DNA of 64,000 nucleotides. Source: Moniliophthora roreri. Lineage: Eukaryota; Basidiomycota; Agaricomycetes; Agaricales; Marasmiaceae. The stretch is taken from the NCBI GenBank assembly GCA_001466705.2, contig LATX02000211.1:1116001-1180000 (forward strand), read 5' to 3'. The number at the start of each line of letters is the position of its first letter. Position 1 is the stretch's first letter. This document shows positions 35,228 through 46,439 of the stretch, in pieces. A program made the translations under genes and the position numbers. Under the pieces are notes generated by a model. It ran no database searches, was not told the DNA's origin, and worked only from the letters and a program-made list of their open reading frames with translations.

Positions 35228-36678
35228 ATGGCTCAAGCTTCATTGGTCTCGGTGAATCTCGCCAATACTGCATTGGAGAGCTTTCTCTATGGGATCTTCT
35301 TCGTCCTCAATGCTGGGTCAATCGCGCTTCTCGTTTGTCCCCGCGACTATTCCGCCGCATTTCGCGAGACGCGTGAAAATCGATTCAAGTCTGTCTTCAA
35401 AAAACCTATGTTTCTTGGTGCCATTGTGTTATTTATCGGTATCACTGGGGTAAGCACTAGACACACTGCTCCCCTCCCATCGCATCTGAATACCGCACCG
35501 TTTCAGCACTGGATTTGCACGGTCATGAGACTGTTCGCAGCGCAATCCACTTACAAGGGTGGCAAAGCGCCTCTTGAATACTATTCCGACATATCACAAG
35601 GTGTATACGCAATCAAAACTGGATTTCTGGAGGCCTCTCTCATCGTAGGTGACGCCATGCTGGTACGCACTTTTTTCTTCTTTTTGGAGTATACTGATCG
35701 TATGTAGGTGTACCGACTGTGGAAAGTGTGGAACATGAACTATTGGGTGATCATCATACCTTCTTCGACTTTGCTAGGCCTTATAGGTGCAGCTTGATTT
35801 CTGAAGTCGAGTGGTTCGGTTCTATTTACCCCCCAAGCATTTTAGTATGTGGAGTCGGGCTCGTCAATGATTTCGTTCATTACCCTGCTGGACGTTCCGT
35901 CTTTTCATCCGGGACAAGGGCATGGGTTTTAGGAACTGGAAAGCAATACCTTTTTTTATAATGATGATTTACTACTGACACATCGGAAAACAGGCCTTTT
36001 CACTCTTGTGTGTGTACCATCCTACATTTTTATTCTCGCTCAATGTTCATACTCCCTCCCGTGCAAGGACTAACCTATACAGCTCGGTTTTGATTGCGTG
36101 GCCTATTTGGTTTACATCACGCCGAACTAAGTCCACGGGAATTACTCGGGTTGTTGAGTCGGGCAACTTGACGGTACGTTTCCAGCAAGTCTGATAGGTG
36201 GGTTTCGAAGGGCTGAATCACACAATCAGTCTATTCTCAGCATCTTCATTGAAAGTGCCCTCCTTTATACGTGAGTATACACTGCATATGTAGTGCAATT
36301 CTGAGTCGCTGACGATTCCTCAGCTCATGGACTGTGGTCTTCATTGCAACCTACGCCGCAAAGTCACATATCGAGGCCATTATAGCCGATTGCTGGGCTG
36401 TGATGGCAGGAATATCCTTCGGACTTCTTAACGTGCGCATTGGGATGGGTTGGGGGATGGACACTTCTAGCAGTGACAGTTCAATTATACCAAGATTCTG
36501 CAATGAGGGTGATTCTAACCCTGCGGGAGACGAAGACCGCGACCTTGCGTACCCGATGCAGCCACTGGCTGTCCATGTGCACCAAGTCAAGAATATCGTA
36601 CAATCACGAGGGGTGGTCAGTTTTCCGGAAGATAAATCAAACTCGCCGCAGGAGTCTGAATCCCAGGAGAAGCACTAA
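35228..36678 (+). CDS. seven-helix membrane protein, tandem copy 3
   Basis: Best-preserved member of the array. The start at 35228 gives MAQASLVSVNLANTALESFL, then YGIFFVLNAGSIALLV. Later blocks: KKPMFLGAIVLFIGITG | HWICTVMRLFAA, YAIKTGFLEASLIVGDAML | VYRLWKVWNMNYWVIIIP, VCGVGLVNDFVHYPAGRSVF, LTNLYSSVLIAWPIWF, SIFIESALLYT | SWTVVFIATYAAK, IADCWAVMAGISFGLLNVRI. It has six or seven short introns in positions shared with copy 2, except that the intron splitting TNVYSS in copy 2 is absent here. The tail again contains YPMQPLAVHVHQVK, so copies 2 and 3 arose by tandem duplication. The function of the family is unknown. Confidence 0.7.
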
Positions 36679-37103
36679 AATAGCTCCAGTGTATTATTAC
36701 TGATGATCCGTAATGTTCGTTCATTGATTCTTGCAAACGATTTCTTCGCGCAGCCTCAGGCAGGGTCTTCAGCACCAATTGGGACCATCGGGTAGTCGAT
36801 TCAGGTAATAGAAACGGTGGATACCAGATCAACTGCTGATGTGAATTTGATGAATATCACTGTTCGACAGACTTGTGGTCTAGGAGGAGCCCAGCATTGG
36901 CATCTTGTTGTAGAAGAGTATAAATGCATAAATATGTGAGCCAAGACGATTTGCAAGTCCTACAGTAGGTAGAGATTAGACCAAATGGCAAAGACCGTGA
37001 ACGAAAGAGCTTTGGCACAGCCACTGATTCCACATCTCCACGTGTTTCAACCTCAGCCTTCAGGGGTAACTTGGACCTTGAGGCATCTCATTTCATTTCT
37101 TTC
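36679..37103. other. intergenic, no gene seen
   Basis: About 425 bp, tandemly oriented flanking genes; presumed 3' UTR of copy 3 and promoter of SH3 paralogue B. Confidence 0.4.
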
Positions 37104-38067
37104 ATGACCGTCACCACCATGTCTTCAGATACCCAGAAAGCTGCCCTTCTCTCTCATGTCGTCTCGCAAATCGAACAGAACGTGGAGTTTCTCATTTCGC
37201 AGAATTATCTCTCTCGGTCGGATGCCTCAGCTTTCTTGAACAAGCTGTCCAATGTCAACGCTGATACCACTGTCACGACAACAACCACAATGCCGCTACC
37301 TACACCGTTTGCAAAGCGGACGGCTACTGCTCCAGCACATGCTGCTTCTGCGTCGCAGCTACCAACATGCAGGGCACTCTGGGGATACAATGAGAACGGA
37401 GCTGTACGTCTCACCATTTGACTCACATCAAGCTGATTTCCATCTCCCTCAACAGGATACAGATGATTTGTCATTCTCTGCAGGAGATATAATTGAAATC
37501 GTTGAGGAGACCAACGCCGATTGGTGGATGGGCCGTGTTAACGGCAAGCAAGCGCTTTTCCCTTCAAGTTATGTCGAGAAAATCCAAGCTGCACCGACAT
37601 CTGCACCCGCCCCTGCGCCTGCAGCACGGGCTCTTCCACCGTTCATTAGGAATGCTAATACCAGCGAGAAACCTGCGTATAAACCCTTTGGAGCTGCACA
37701 TTCCAGCGTCAATCAGCCTCCTCCACCCGGGGCTGGAACTAATGGTGTGGGACTTCAGGTGAGTATTCTGTATTGTTCCGTTGTAGGATATACACTTATA
37801 TAGGGGAGCAGCAAGATGTGGCTGGTCAAGAGAAGAAAAAATCCAAGTTTGCTCCGTACGGCAACACGGTAAGTGCAAAACCACTTCTTCAGAAGCTTCT
37901 TAAGTATTCATGAACGATGTCCTACAGCTCGCACACAGCGCGGCCGGTGGGGTCGGCTTTGGTGAGTTTACCAAGCGTTCTTTCTGATGTCAGGTTGACT
38001 GACCAACGTTCATCTTACAGGTGCTGGTTCTGCAATTGGTGGTGGACTCGTTCGGGCCATTTTCTAG
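37104..38067 (+). CDS. SH3-domain protein, Lsb1/Pin3-like (paralogue B)
   Basis: Second copy of the SH3 adaptor found at 21.5 kb. The start is ATG 37104 ([16 protein letters not shown]) or the in-frame ATG at 37119. The N-terminal helix is [20 protein letters not shown]; the SH3 domain ([12 protein letters not shown] | [38 protein letters not shown]) is split by an intron at 37404-37455, the same place as in paralogue A. A Pro/Ala linker follows. Further introns start at 37759 and after the GNT codon near 37870, then one inside GVGFG|AGSAIG. The protein ends GGGLVRAIF at 38067. The acceptor of the 37759 intron is uncertain by a few bases; only sites just before CAGCAAGATGTGG keep the frame. 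Confidence 0.8.
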
Positions 38068-38089
38068 ATTCGTTGAGACAGACATGTAT

Positions 38090-38233
38090 GAGCGAGCATG
38101 TCTAGCTTACTTGGTTCTGCAGGCTCGTTCGGGCTATTTTCTAAGTTTGTTGAGGCAGACATACATGAATATTGTATATACGGGGTCTATGCGGGATATG
38201 CTATTTATTAGAACGTTGTTTCGGCTGTGCAAC
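38090..38233. repeat. 144-bp direct repeat, left copy (SH3 gene 3' flank)
   Basis: Matches 54949-55092 at a constant offset of 16,859 with few mismatches. It includes TTCTGCAGGCTCGTTCGGGC followed by TATTTTCTAA, which resembles the terminal exon of SH3 paralogue B (LVRAIF, stop) preceded by a splice-acceptor-like CAG. The two copies bracket the transposon island. Confidence 0.8.
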
Positions 38234-38540
38234 ATGGATGATTACACCTACTATTATGATTTGCATGGCTGGTATGAGGGCAACATCCAAATCCTTGCGG
38301 AAACCCTCCTTGAACACAAATTGGCATCCAGATTAGCTCAGGGATACAACCTACAGATGCTTGCATGCATCTATGAGCCAAGGCTGCTGCCCATGTATCC
38401 TTATGTTAGAGTCATATCTGCCTACTTGGCAGTGGTTCAGCTATATGCCAGATCTGGACAGCTGCCAGTAGTGGATACACTGTTTAAGAGATGGAAAATT
38501 CCCTTACCAAAGTGTTGCTTAGGCTGCTGGAAATATAATG
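38234..38540. other. unassigned sequence at left edge of transposon island
   Basis: Contains an open plus-strand frame (about 38234-38560, including LLPMYPYVRVISAYLAVVQL) that runs into the LTR. It is probably transposon- or repeat-derived; I do not recognise it. Confidence 0.3.
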
Positions 38541-38719
38541 TGTTATGTTACTTGTGTTGATGATGTCAATCACAAGTTGACTTAGACAAGGCTTTGTCTC
38601 AAGTCCATACACAAGTACAAGTTTGAGAGAGATTCAGAGTTCAAGATTGGTTCTTTGGGAATTGACACAAAGTATAGAGTTAACTAGGTCAAGCTGAAGA
38701 GCTTAGACCTTTGCATGAG
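38541..38719. repeat. left LTR-B, piece 1
   Basis: Starts TGTTATGTTACTTGTGTTGA; matches 53779 onward closely. Interrupted at 38720 by the TA-flanked inverted-repeat element. Confidence 0.75.
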
Positions 38720-38721
38720 TA

Positions 38722-39935
38722 GGGACATTCATGGTGAAGTAGCTACTGAGCTACTGAGGGCTACTGCGCATTACTGTGCCTCATGTAAATTACCTAGTGC
38801 CATCACACCGTGATTTCCAAATTAAGAACAATGATTTCTTCTTCCCAGTGCTCATCATGCCTTCAACTACATATTGGCAGGAGATTATTGAAGCATACCA
38901 GCTCTTTATGCTCATCTGCCTTGTAACTCCCTACTTATGCTCCTATGCTATCCCAGCACCTTGGTGTGAGCCATATGTGTTGAAACGGTGTGAAGTCATC
39001 ACATGACTATCACATGACTGTGAACACATATCCGTGACTGTAGATCTCAAGATCCCCAGAGCAGTTCGACTCAGTTCGAGTCAACAAGGAGAACAATAAA
39101 GAAGCTATACTTAGCACAATAAGATAGCTATTCATAGATCCTATTGTCCTAGACAATAGACCGTCCAAGTGCACAGCTTGCCTTATACAGAACTACCCAT
39201 ATCTGGTAGATTCAGGCAGTGGTCCCTCTAGCTTATTGTCTGAGTCATTCAGAACAATAAGATTTATAGTTAGATACTTATTGTTCACTATACTTAGATA
39301 TCCATTGTTCGATATATCTAGTAGAATTAGGCGTCTACAGAAGTAAACACTAGAATAGTATATAAGGACACTTGTATGAGGCTTAATCCTTAAGTTCTCA
39401 AGTTCTCTCCTTCCTGTACTCTCTATGGTATACAGAGAATTTACTCTCTTATCTGCACATCGTCCTAAGTGACTAGCAAGTTATATAGAGTCAACACTCC
39501 ATATAACAATGTGAGTTGAAGACACATTTACTACTGTGCTGCTATGCTGCTGGCAATGACTAAGAGCTGTGCTCAATGTCCTCTTGCCCCACATATCTTT
39601 GACAGTATGCCAGGTGTCAGGCCAGACATGATCTATGATACCCCATTTCTTGCCCCATACCACAATACTCTACTGTTAAGCTACACATAACAGTGGCACT
39701 GCTCACATGAGCATAGTTTAGAACTAAATTAGTTAGAATTTTGGTGTATCCTGCCTGTGCATCTTAGCACTAGTTTGCTTGCAACACATAAAACTACAGA
39801 AACCAAAAAAAAAGTATGACTCGCGTTACTTGTATTACTATTCTGTGACTAGTATGTGACTCTAGTGTGACTACAGTATGGTACAAAGCACATTAGCCTT
39901 CAGTAGCTCAGTAGCTACTTCACCATGAATGTCCC
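38722..39935. mobile_element. TA-flanked inverted-repeat DNA element (Tc1/mariner-like ends)
   Basis: About 1.2 kb with perfect 35-bp terminal inverted repeats: GGGACATTCATGGTGAAGTA... at 38722-38756 and its reverse complement at 39901-39935. TA lies immediately outside both ends (38720-38721, 39936-39937). It splits the left LTR-B, whose uninterrupted sequence is seen at about 53950-53965. There is no transposase frame; the interior carries another repeat (38978-39496). The TA flank suggests a Tc1/mariner-type mechanism, which is inference. Confidence 0.7.
38978..39496. repeat. possible solo LTR inside the inverted-repeat element
   Basis: 519 bp beginning TGTTGAAACGG and ending GAGTCAACA, so TGTTGA...TCAACA ends, with a TATA-like tract and pyrimidine-rich stretch before the end as in LTRs. 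CCATAT occurs just outside both ends (38971-38976 and 39499-39504), a possible target duplication if the boundaries are shifted by one or two bases. Confidence 0.45.
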
Positions 39936-39937
39936 TA

Positions 39938-40014
39938 GTGTTTAAATACAGCTGAGACTTATGTATTTACTCTATATATGTAAATAACAAAGATCTTAGT
40001 GATTTGTAATAAAT
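39938..40014. repeat. left LTR-B, piece 2
   Basis: Matches about 53957-54033. Ends in TAAAT at 40010-40014, the left target duplication of the Ty3 element. Confidence 0.75.
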
Positions 40015-40366
40015 TGTGAGGGTTGGACTGGTCTGCAAGATGGTAAAGGTTCTAGGCCTCTGCTAAGGGCTGAAGACAAGGCTATGAGGTTCATTGAGAG
40101 GAACTGAAGTAAAGAAGAGAAACAAAGGGGAACAAAATGGAGTTGATCCAACTAAGAAATAAGGTGATTACAATGTTCTTAAATACTGTAGCTAGGATAT
40201 CAAATATGAATGAAACAAGTATGAAACATGGTGAGTACAAGTGAAATAGGCATTTAGTGGAAAGTGTGCAGATAATGTGGATAAAGAAAGAATAAAGGGA
40301 GTAAGAGATATAATACTTGCATACTTCAGATGTGGAATAATGGTGAAATGGAGCCTGGATTGTTAA
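40015..40366 (-). repeat. Ty3 element LTR (3' LTR in element orientation)
   Basis: About 345 bp shared with 45929-46276 with scattered substitutions (for example GTTGGACTGGTCTGCAAGAT versus GTCAGACCGGTCTGCAAGAC); the last few bases differ. Confidence 0.75.
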
Positions 40367-40589
40367 TATGTTGAACCTAGAAAAGACCCACTTTTATTCA
40401 TTTTACACTATTTCTGAATTGGAACACTTTAATATGACACGAGATAATGGGTAATAAGGACTAGAGTGAGCCCAGTCTGCTAGTCATTGCCTTAGAGAAG
40501 CTGTGGTACCTTAGAAAGTATGAAGAGCTATATGATACGCTATACAGAGGTGTCTAAGCTGTACTTTCTGACCTATCTATGTATCAGAT

Positions 40590-41552
40590 CCAAAGCAGAT
40601 CACTCCCAAAACCTGTAGGAAATCTAACTATGGCCCAATGAATGCATTGGCTAGTTAACCAAGCTCTCAAAGTGCTATCAATAGGATTTTAACTTCTACT
40701 TTACTTTTCTATGACATCTGCAAAGTGCAAGCTGCAGTCAAACAGTACAGAGGTACTTAGAGGAGACATCAAAACAGAAAGACAACTTAGAACAGGAACG
40801 ATCATAGAATGATCCTCCTCCGAAGTCAATATACAGATCAGAGTCAAAGCAGGCAATCTCTTAATAAAGAATTCACCAGTGGCTAACCAATATGTGATAA
40901 GCAAAAATAGGTATAAAGTCAGCTTGGAAAGATGGAAATCACTTCCAAAGGACATCCACTACCTACAGACAGATAGAACGAGCTATATGAAGAATATATA
41001 ACGCATAATAAGTCCTAAATAAGACCGAGTGTGCATTGTTGAAGGAGATAGGAACAGTAACAGCGTGTTCCAACCTTGGAAACTTTGGCATCTAGGCCTC
41101 TGCCAATGTGCGGCTACTGGAAAGGGAAATGCTGTAAAGAAATGGGATGGATACAGCCATCCACTCGTAGATACCCGACTTAGAAAAGAGAAAATACAAA
41201 TTATAGAGTCTAGAACACCTGGAGGCATAGATACCTGTGTGGATATGGTCAGATACCCTAGTGGCCAGACTCTGTGACATCTGAATAATCCCTCTTTTAG
41301 TATCTCAGTCACTCATTTGTCATTTCCTGAATTATCAGACCTTATTTATAATTTTCTGTAGATATATTCCTTGGACTGTATATAAGGACAGCTAGATATT
41401 TGTACATACTCAAGTAACTCTGCCCCCTCTGATTGTGAATACATGATGAGTTTGTTTGGTGTATAAATTTGTGTGCCATTCCAGTTTTGCTTCCTCACTA
41501 CAGGCCCTGGAGATTGGTCCTGAGTGACTCCAGAGAGATAGAAATCTGATAA
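40590..41552. repeat. 963-bp repeat unit, copy 1
   Basis: Nearly identical to 41554-42516 (offset 964; a handful of substitutions such as gcagatcactcccaaaa versus gcggatcactcctgaaa). No recognisable coding content. It ends in a purine-rich tract and TGATAA, like the region before an LTR, and is separated from copy 2 by a single N. Confidence 0.8.
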
Positions 41553-41553
41553 N
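41553..41553. other. single N, assembly joint
   Basis: One undetermined base exactly between two near-identical 963-bp blocks. Likely a scaffold or contig joint, not a sequencing ambiguity. Confidence 0.7.
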
Positions 41554-42516
41554 CCAAAGCGGATCACTCCTGAAACCTGTAGGGAATCTAACTATGGCCC
41601 AATGAATGCATTGGCTAGTTAACCAAGCTCTCAAAGTGCTATCAATAGGATTTTAACTTCTACTTTACTTTTCTATGACATCTGCAAAGTGCAAGCTGCA
41701 GTCAAACAGTACAGAGGTACTTAGAGGAGACATCAAAACAGAAAGACAACTTAGAACAGGAACGATCATAGAATGATCCTCCTCCGAAGTCAATATACAG
41801 ATCAGAGTCAAAGCAGGCAATCTCTTAATAAAGAATTCACCAGTGGCTAACCAATATGTGATAAGCAAAAATAGGTATAAAGTCAGCTTGGAAAGATGGA
41901 AATCACTTCCAAAGGACATCCACTACCTACAGACAGATAGAACGAGCTATATGAAGAATATATAACGCATAATAAGTCCTAAATAAGACCGAGTGTGCAT
42001 TGTTGAAGGAGATAGGAACAGTAACAGCGTGTTCCAACCTTGGAAACTTTGGCATCTAGGCCTCTGCCAATGTGCGGCTACTGGAAAGGGAAATGCTGTA
42101 AAGAAATGGGATGGATACAGCCATCCACTCGTAGATACCCGACTTAGAAAAGAGAAAATACAAATTATAGAGTCTAGAACACCTGGAGGCATAGATACCT
42201 GTGTGGATATGGTCAGATACCCTAGTGGCCAGACTCTGTGACATCTGAATAATCCCTCTTTTAGTATCTCAGTCACTCATTTGTCATTTCCTGAATTATC
42301 AGACCTTATTTATAATTTTCTGTAGATATATTCCTTGGACTGTATATAAGGACAGCTAGATATTTGTACATACTCAAGTAACTCTGCCCCTTCTGATTGT
42401 GAATACATGATGAGTTTGTTTGGTGTATAAATTTGTGTGCCATTCCAGTTTTGCTTCCTCACCTCAGGCCCTGGAGATTGGTCCTGAGTGACTCCAGAGA
42501 GATAGAAATCTGATAA
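41554..42516. repeat. 963-bp repeat unit, copy 2
   Basis: Second copy of the block at 40590-41552. Here it continues without a break into the 42511-43071 repeat, starting at its terminal TGATAACG. Confidence 0.8.
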
Positions 42517-43071
42517 CGAACTTGTGTCGTAAGAGATAAGAGTAACATCTTGAGTGTGTTATAGCACTTTTCTAAGAGAAACTTTACACCAAGAAGGAGC
42601 CTTGGGCACTTGGAGTGTGGCCTGTGTGTGTATCAGGTTGTGACACACTTAGAGTCTTAGCAAGGGGTGTGCCTGCACTGAACTCTTTGTAGAAATTGGT
42701 CTAGGACCTTTTCCAGTACACTGTGTGCTGTAGTTGTCTTGAGGAAGTCTTGAGCTCCATAGAGTCAGACTATATCAGCTATCAAGTCTTTGTATGGGAC
42801 TGTAGCTCTTGTGTTTGTGCTTTGTGCACTGTGTTCTTTGTGTTTTGTGTGTGTGTTTGTGATATACACTCTTTTAAAACCATATATACTCCTCTGGAAA
42901 GTAGATTACTTCAATAAGAGAGAATCAATCTAGCTAAGAGTTTCATTGGCATTCTAAGTGCGGTAACTCTGATCACGTCGATCCACACTTGCACAACAAA
43001 CTGAGTTAGACTTTTGGAGGTTATCTTTTTGGGTAGTTTTCCACTAGTCTTATCTTAGACAAATTACCACC
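42511..43071 (+). repeat. probable copia-type LTR, copy 1
   Basis: About 560 bp starting TGATAACGAACTTG, with TG-rich low-complexity sequence near 42800-42870, and about 95% matching 43680-44235. It lies directly upstream of a copia gag-pol fragment in the same orientation, consistent with a 5' LTR. Confidence 0.55.
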
Positions 43072-43074
43072 ACC

Positions 43075-43678
43075 ACAAGGATCATCCTTAATTAAAGGTG
43101 CTGTTGTTTACAAACACAACCCAGAATTTGTTTTCATTCCAACTTTTAAGAATGAGGACATAGAAATCAAACTGGAACTGTCAGATCGAACTCTATCTGT
43201 TACAAAGAAGAAAGATCCAGAGGATGCTGATCCCAATACATTCTTCCATGTTGGGAATGAAAATAGGAATTGAATCAGCTCCTACTACAACCCATTTGTT
43301 CCACCTATGCCACCTCCAGAAATTGAATGATGGGAAGAAGAACATAAGTGTGATTATGAGTGTAACCAAGCAGATTATTATGATTGGTATGGTCCAGGCC
43401 CTATTACCTCTATAAGTACTAATCAAGCTAAATAGAACAACATTAAAACCAATATCTTTCTCAAGAACATTGAAGATTGTGTTGTGAATGTCTGTGCAAC
43501 CAATACATTCTGTACCTTAGTTGATTGTACTAGTAATAGTGTGAAATCGAACTCTGCCTTTTGGGTTCTTGATTCTGCTGCAACCAACCACATAAGTCCT
43601 CACATTGGAGATTTTTCTGAGCTACATGAGATAAACCCTATTGCCATACAGGGTGTGAACAGTGGTGATACAATCACT
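43075..43678 (+). pseudogene. Ty1/copia gag-pol fragment (retropepsin region)
   Basis: Partial polyprotein with in-frame stops near 43271, 43328 and 43431. The last part reads SAFWVLDSAATNHISPHIGD, the copia aspartic protease region; the usual catalytic D-S/T-G-A motif is D-S-A-A here, so the protease would be impaired. The fragment stops at the N at 43679, after which an LTR copy follows, so integrase and reverse transcriptase are absent from the assembly or the element. Confidence 0.65.
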
Positions 43679-44235
43679 NATAACGAACTTGCGTCGTAAG
43701 AGATAAGAGTAACATCTTGAGTGCATTATAGCACTTTTCTAAGAGAAACTTTACACCAAGAAGGAGCCTTGGGCACTTGGAGTGTGGCCTGTGTGTGTAT
43801 CAGGTTGTGACACACTTAGAGTCTTAGCAAGGGGTGTGCCTGCGCTGAACTCTTTGTAGAAATTGGTCTAGGACCTTTTCCAGTACACTGTGTGCTGTAG
43901 TTATCTTGAAGAAGTCTTGAACTCCATAGGGTCAGACTATATCGGCTATCGAGTCTTTGTATGGGACTGTAGCTCTTGTGTTTGTGCTTTGTGCACCGTG
44001 TTCTTTGTGTTTTGTGTGTGTGTTTGTGATATAAACCATATATACTCCTCTGGAGGTGAACACTTTGAGGTAGAACACTTCTATAAGAGAGTAACAACTT
44101 AGCTAAGAGTTTTGTTGGCATTCTGAGTGTGGTAACTCTGAACACGTCGATCCACACTTGCACAACAACCTGAGTTAGACTTTTGGAGGTTATCTTTTGA
44201 GTAGTTTTCCACTAGTCTTATCTTAGACAAATTAT
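43679..44235 (+). repeat. probable copia-type LTR, copy 2, beginning at a single N
   Basis: Matches 42511-43071; the N at 43679 takes the position of G in the expected TGATAACG end. Most likely the 3' LTR of the same element, with the intervening pol lost in a collapsed gap. Confidence 0.55.
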
Positions 44236-44943
44236 CGTGACACCATCCCCCTCTAGGACTGAGTGAATGATGAGTGAGGGCCAAATACAGTGGTAAGGGT
44301 GATATTTCTATAGATCTAAGTGAGAGGGTGAGGACACAGAAAAGCAAAAAGAATTGAAGTGGAACAAATAACAATAAGGATGCTTGATGGAAGTTACTAT
44401 TGGCTTTCCACATCACTACTGGTAAAGGTTCCAATCCAAAAAATTAGATATGAAGTTGGATAGAGTCAAAGAAAAGGGATATAGGTGAAATTAGTAGAGA
44501 TAGTCATGGAATGAAATGTAGAGAATAGTTGAGGTTGGCTTTGGGTAAGCTAGTGAGGTGTGTGGAGACCCAGGAGGTCATTCAAGAACTAGAGGATGAT
44601 GCACTGGGGAGACCAAGGCCTTCAACATGCATGGTTCTGAGGTAATATAGCTCAGAATGTGAATAGAACCAAAGCTCTAGATGTATACTGTAAGACAAGG
44701 GGAATGGAGCTCTGATGATAGAACCTAAGTCTCTGTCATCTGCTGAACAGAAATCCCAACAAGTTGGTCAGAAGCAAAACACGCAATGCCAACTTTGTGT
44801 GTCAAGATGAAGAAGGAGCTGTGTGAGGCAAACATGGGAGCAAGGGGAAGAAGTAATGTGGTTATGATGGTGGCATAAGTTGTTAAGTTGTAAAGTCATA
44901 AAATAGCTAGAGGCATTGAAAGGATTTGGTGGTGTGAGGGAGT
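44236..44943. other. Ty3 element interior, no intact gene
   Basis: About 700 bp between the copia LTR and the Ty3 gag. Only short broken frames; no motif recognised. Confidence 0.4.
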
Positions 44944-45774
44944 TTAAGAGTGGTGCTTTGACTTCATGGCATCAATTTCTATGGGAGTACTAAGAGGAAG
45001 TGTGGAATCAGTAGAAAGAGAAGGAGTAGCTGTGGATGTGGATGGAGGTACAGGATCAGACTCAGGTGAGTCAACCCTAGTGTCCTTGGGCTTTCTATCC
45101 TTCTTCTTCTCCAATTCACATTTATCTTTGAATTTTGTTGGGCGAGTGGATTTGGAGACAAAGGAGATAGCATCTTTGATAGATGCTTTAAGATGGTGAT
45201 AGAGCATGTGAATCTTGGAAGCATTGGTAAGGTCAAGGTGAACAACCCATTCATTGAATCTGGCAATGTACTGGGCAGCAGATCCAGTCTGATACATCTT
45301 GTCAAGCTTGTTCTGGGCAGTGGCAACAATATTTGAGTCTCTGAAATGCTTTTTGAAGCTCTCCATAAATTTCCCAAAGTAATTGAGGAGTTCCTTGTTG
45401 TTTAGCTCAACAGAGTTGTACCATTCTTTTGGTGCTCTGGAGCCAAGGTAAGTGGAAAAATAGAGGCACTTGTTGTGATCAGAAACCAAGGAATGGTGTG
45501 AGAGTTGAATCATGTTCCTGATGTCTTGGAGGAACTGGGTAACTGATGAAGCCTTGCTGTTGAAGACATTTGGCTCCTTGAACTTAGGAATGCCTTTTGG
45601 CCCTTCATCCAGGACCTGGAGTTGAGTCAGATGGGCAGTGATGGCATAGATGCTGTATAGGTCTGTCCAAGAGACTGCAGGTGGATTTGAATGCTCTGTG
45701 CTAGGCATCCATCTGGGAGGAATGAATTGGGATTGTTGTTGGTTGGTGCCATCAAAATTGCTAGGAACAGACAT
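44944..45774 (-). CDS. Ty3/gypsy-type Gag polyprotein
   Basis: 276-residue capsid-like protein of the 40-46 kb retrotransposon. Conserved retrotransposon-gag features: FKEPNVFNSKASSVTQFLQD, then the core YLGSRAPKEWYNSV and FGKFMESFKKHFRDSNI with YQTGSAAQYIARFNEWVVHL. The tail is Lys-rich then Ser/Thr/Pro-rich. It ends without a zinc knuckle and without joining a pol frame; whether that is natural or due to truncation is unclear. The start MSVPSNFDGTNQQQ lies about 155 bp inside the right LTR, a normal gag position. Confidence 0.75.
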   Translation of the reverse strand: MSVPSNFDGTNQQQSQFIPPRWMPSTEHSNPPAVSWTDLYSIYAITAHLTQLQVLDEGPKGIPKFKEPNVFNSKASSVTQFLQDIRNMIQLSHHSLVSDHNKCLYFSTYLGSRAPKEWYNSVELNNKELLNYFGKFMESFKKHFRDSNIVATAQNKLDKMYQTGSAAQYIARFNEWVVHLDLTNASKIHMLYHHLKASIKDAISFVSKSTRPTKFKDKCELEKKKDRKPKDTRVDSPESDPVPPSTSTATPSLSTDSTLPLSTPIEIDAMKSKHHS

Positions 45775-45928
45775 GATTGTACAAGGGAATTAAGGGGTAC
45801 AGAGGAATTTGATTTCTCGAGGTACAGGTTGAAGAAAAAGAATGGAGCAGCAGGAATGATGGGGAATAGTAAGGACAGTATGGGTATGGTGTGGGTATGG
45901 CAGGATATATTTGGCAGTTGAATCAAAC

Positions 45929-46280
45929 TGTGGGGGTCAGACCGGTCTGCAAGACAGTAAAGGTTCTGGGCCTCTGCTAAGGGCTGAAGATGAGGCTACA
46001 AGGTTCATTGAGAGGAACTGAAGTAAAGGAGAGAAACAAAGGGGAAAAAATGGAGTTGATCCAACTAAGGAATAAAGTGATTACAATGTTCTTAAATACT
46101 GTAGCTAGGATATCAAATATGAATGAAACAAGTATGAAACATGGTGAGTACAAGTGAAATAGGCATTTAGTGGAAAGTGTGCAGATAATGCAGATAAAGA
46201 AAGGATAAAGAGAGTAAGAGATATGATACTTGCATACTTCAGATGTGAAATAATGGTGAAATGGAGCCTGGATCATGACA
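45929..46280 (-). repeat. Ty3 element LTR (5' LTR in element orientation)
   Basis: 352 bp, TG...CA ends (TGTGGGGGTC ... ATCATGACA), paired with 40015-40366 and followed directly by the TAAAT target duplication. Confidence 0.75.
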
Positions 46281-46439
46281 TAAATACTAACACAGTTGGG
46301 GAAATAGTACAAAATACAAGTTACATGTGAGAGTAGAAAGAGGGCTGGGGGAGTGTATATGTCCAATAGAATGAGAAGCATGTGATGAGAGAGAAAAGGG
46401 ACTGGGAAGGTGGAAAAGTCCAGGGGAAGAGGAAGCATA
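46281..46439. repeat. left LTR-B, piece 3
   Basis: Matches about 54029-54188 (AAATACTRACACAGTY...GAAGCATA). Broken at 46440 by the CACAG element. Confidence 0.7.

Larger units (their letters stand above)
40015..46280 (-). mobile_element. Ty3/gypsy-type LTR retrotransposon, damaged and itself invaded
   Basis: Two like-oriented LTRs (40015 to about 40366, starting TGTGAGGGTTGGACTGG; and 45929-46280, starting TGTGGGGGTCAGACCGG and ending ATGACA) enclose 5.6 kb. TAAAT stands directly outside both ends (40010-40014 and 46281-46285), and the right LTR-B at about 54029 has a single TAAAT, confirming insertion with a 5-bp duplication. The only intact frame is a minus-strand gag next to the right LTR, so transcription runs right to left. 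Protease, reverse transcriptase and integrase are missing; that space holds other repeats and two single-N assembly joints. Confidence 0.75.

Noticed and set aside
38254..38560. Frame with hydrophobic residues at the island edge as a host gene
   Set aside because: Runs straight into LTR-B, has no splice structure and no recognised domain.
39040..39110. GTTCGACTCAGTTCGAGTC as a tRNA T-arm
   Set aside because: No acceptor stem, D-arm or anticodon arm around it; it is a short repeat within the LTR-like sequence.
40983..42276. Repeated 109- and 82-codon frames in the 963-bp blocks
   Set aside because: Identical only because the block is duplicated; no domain and no start context.
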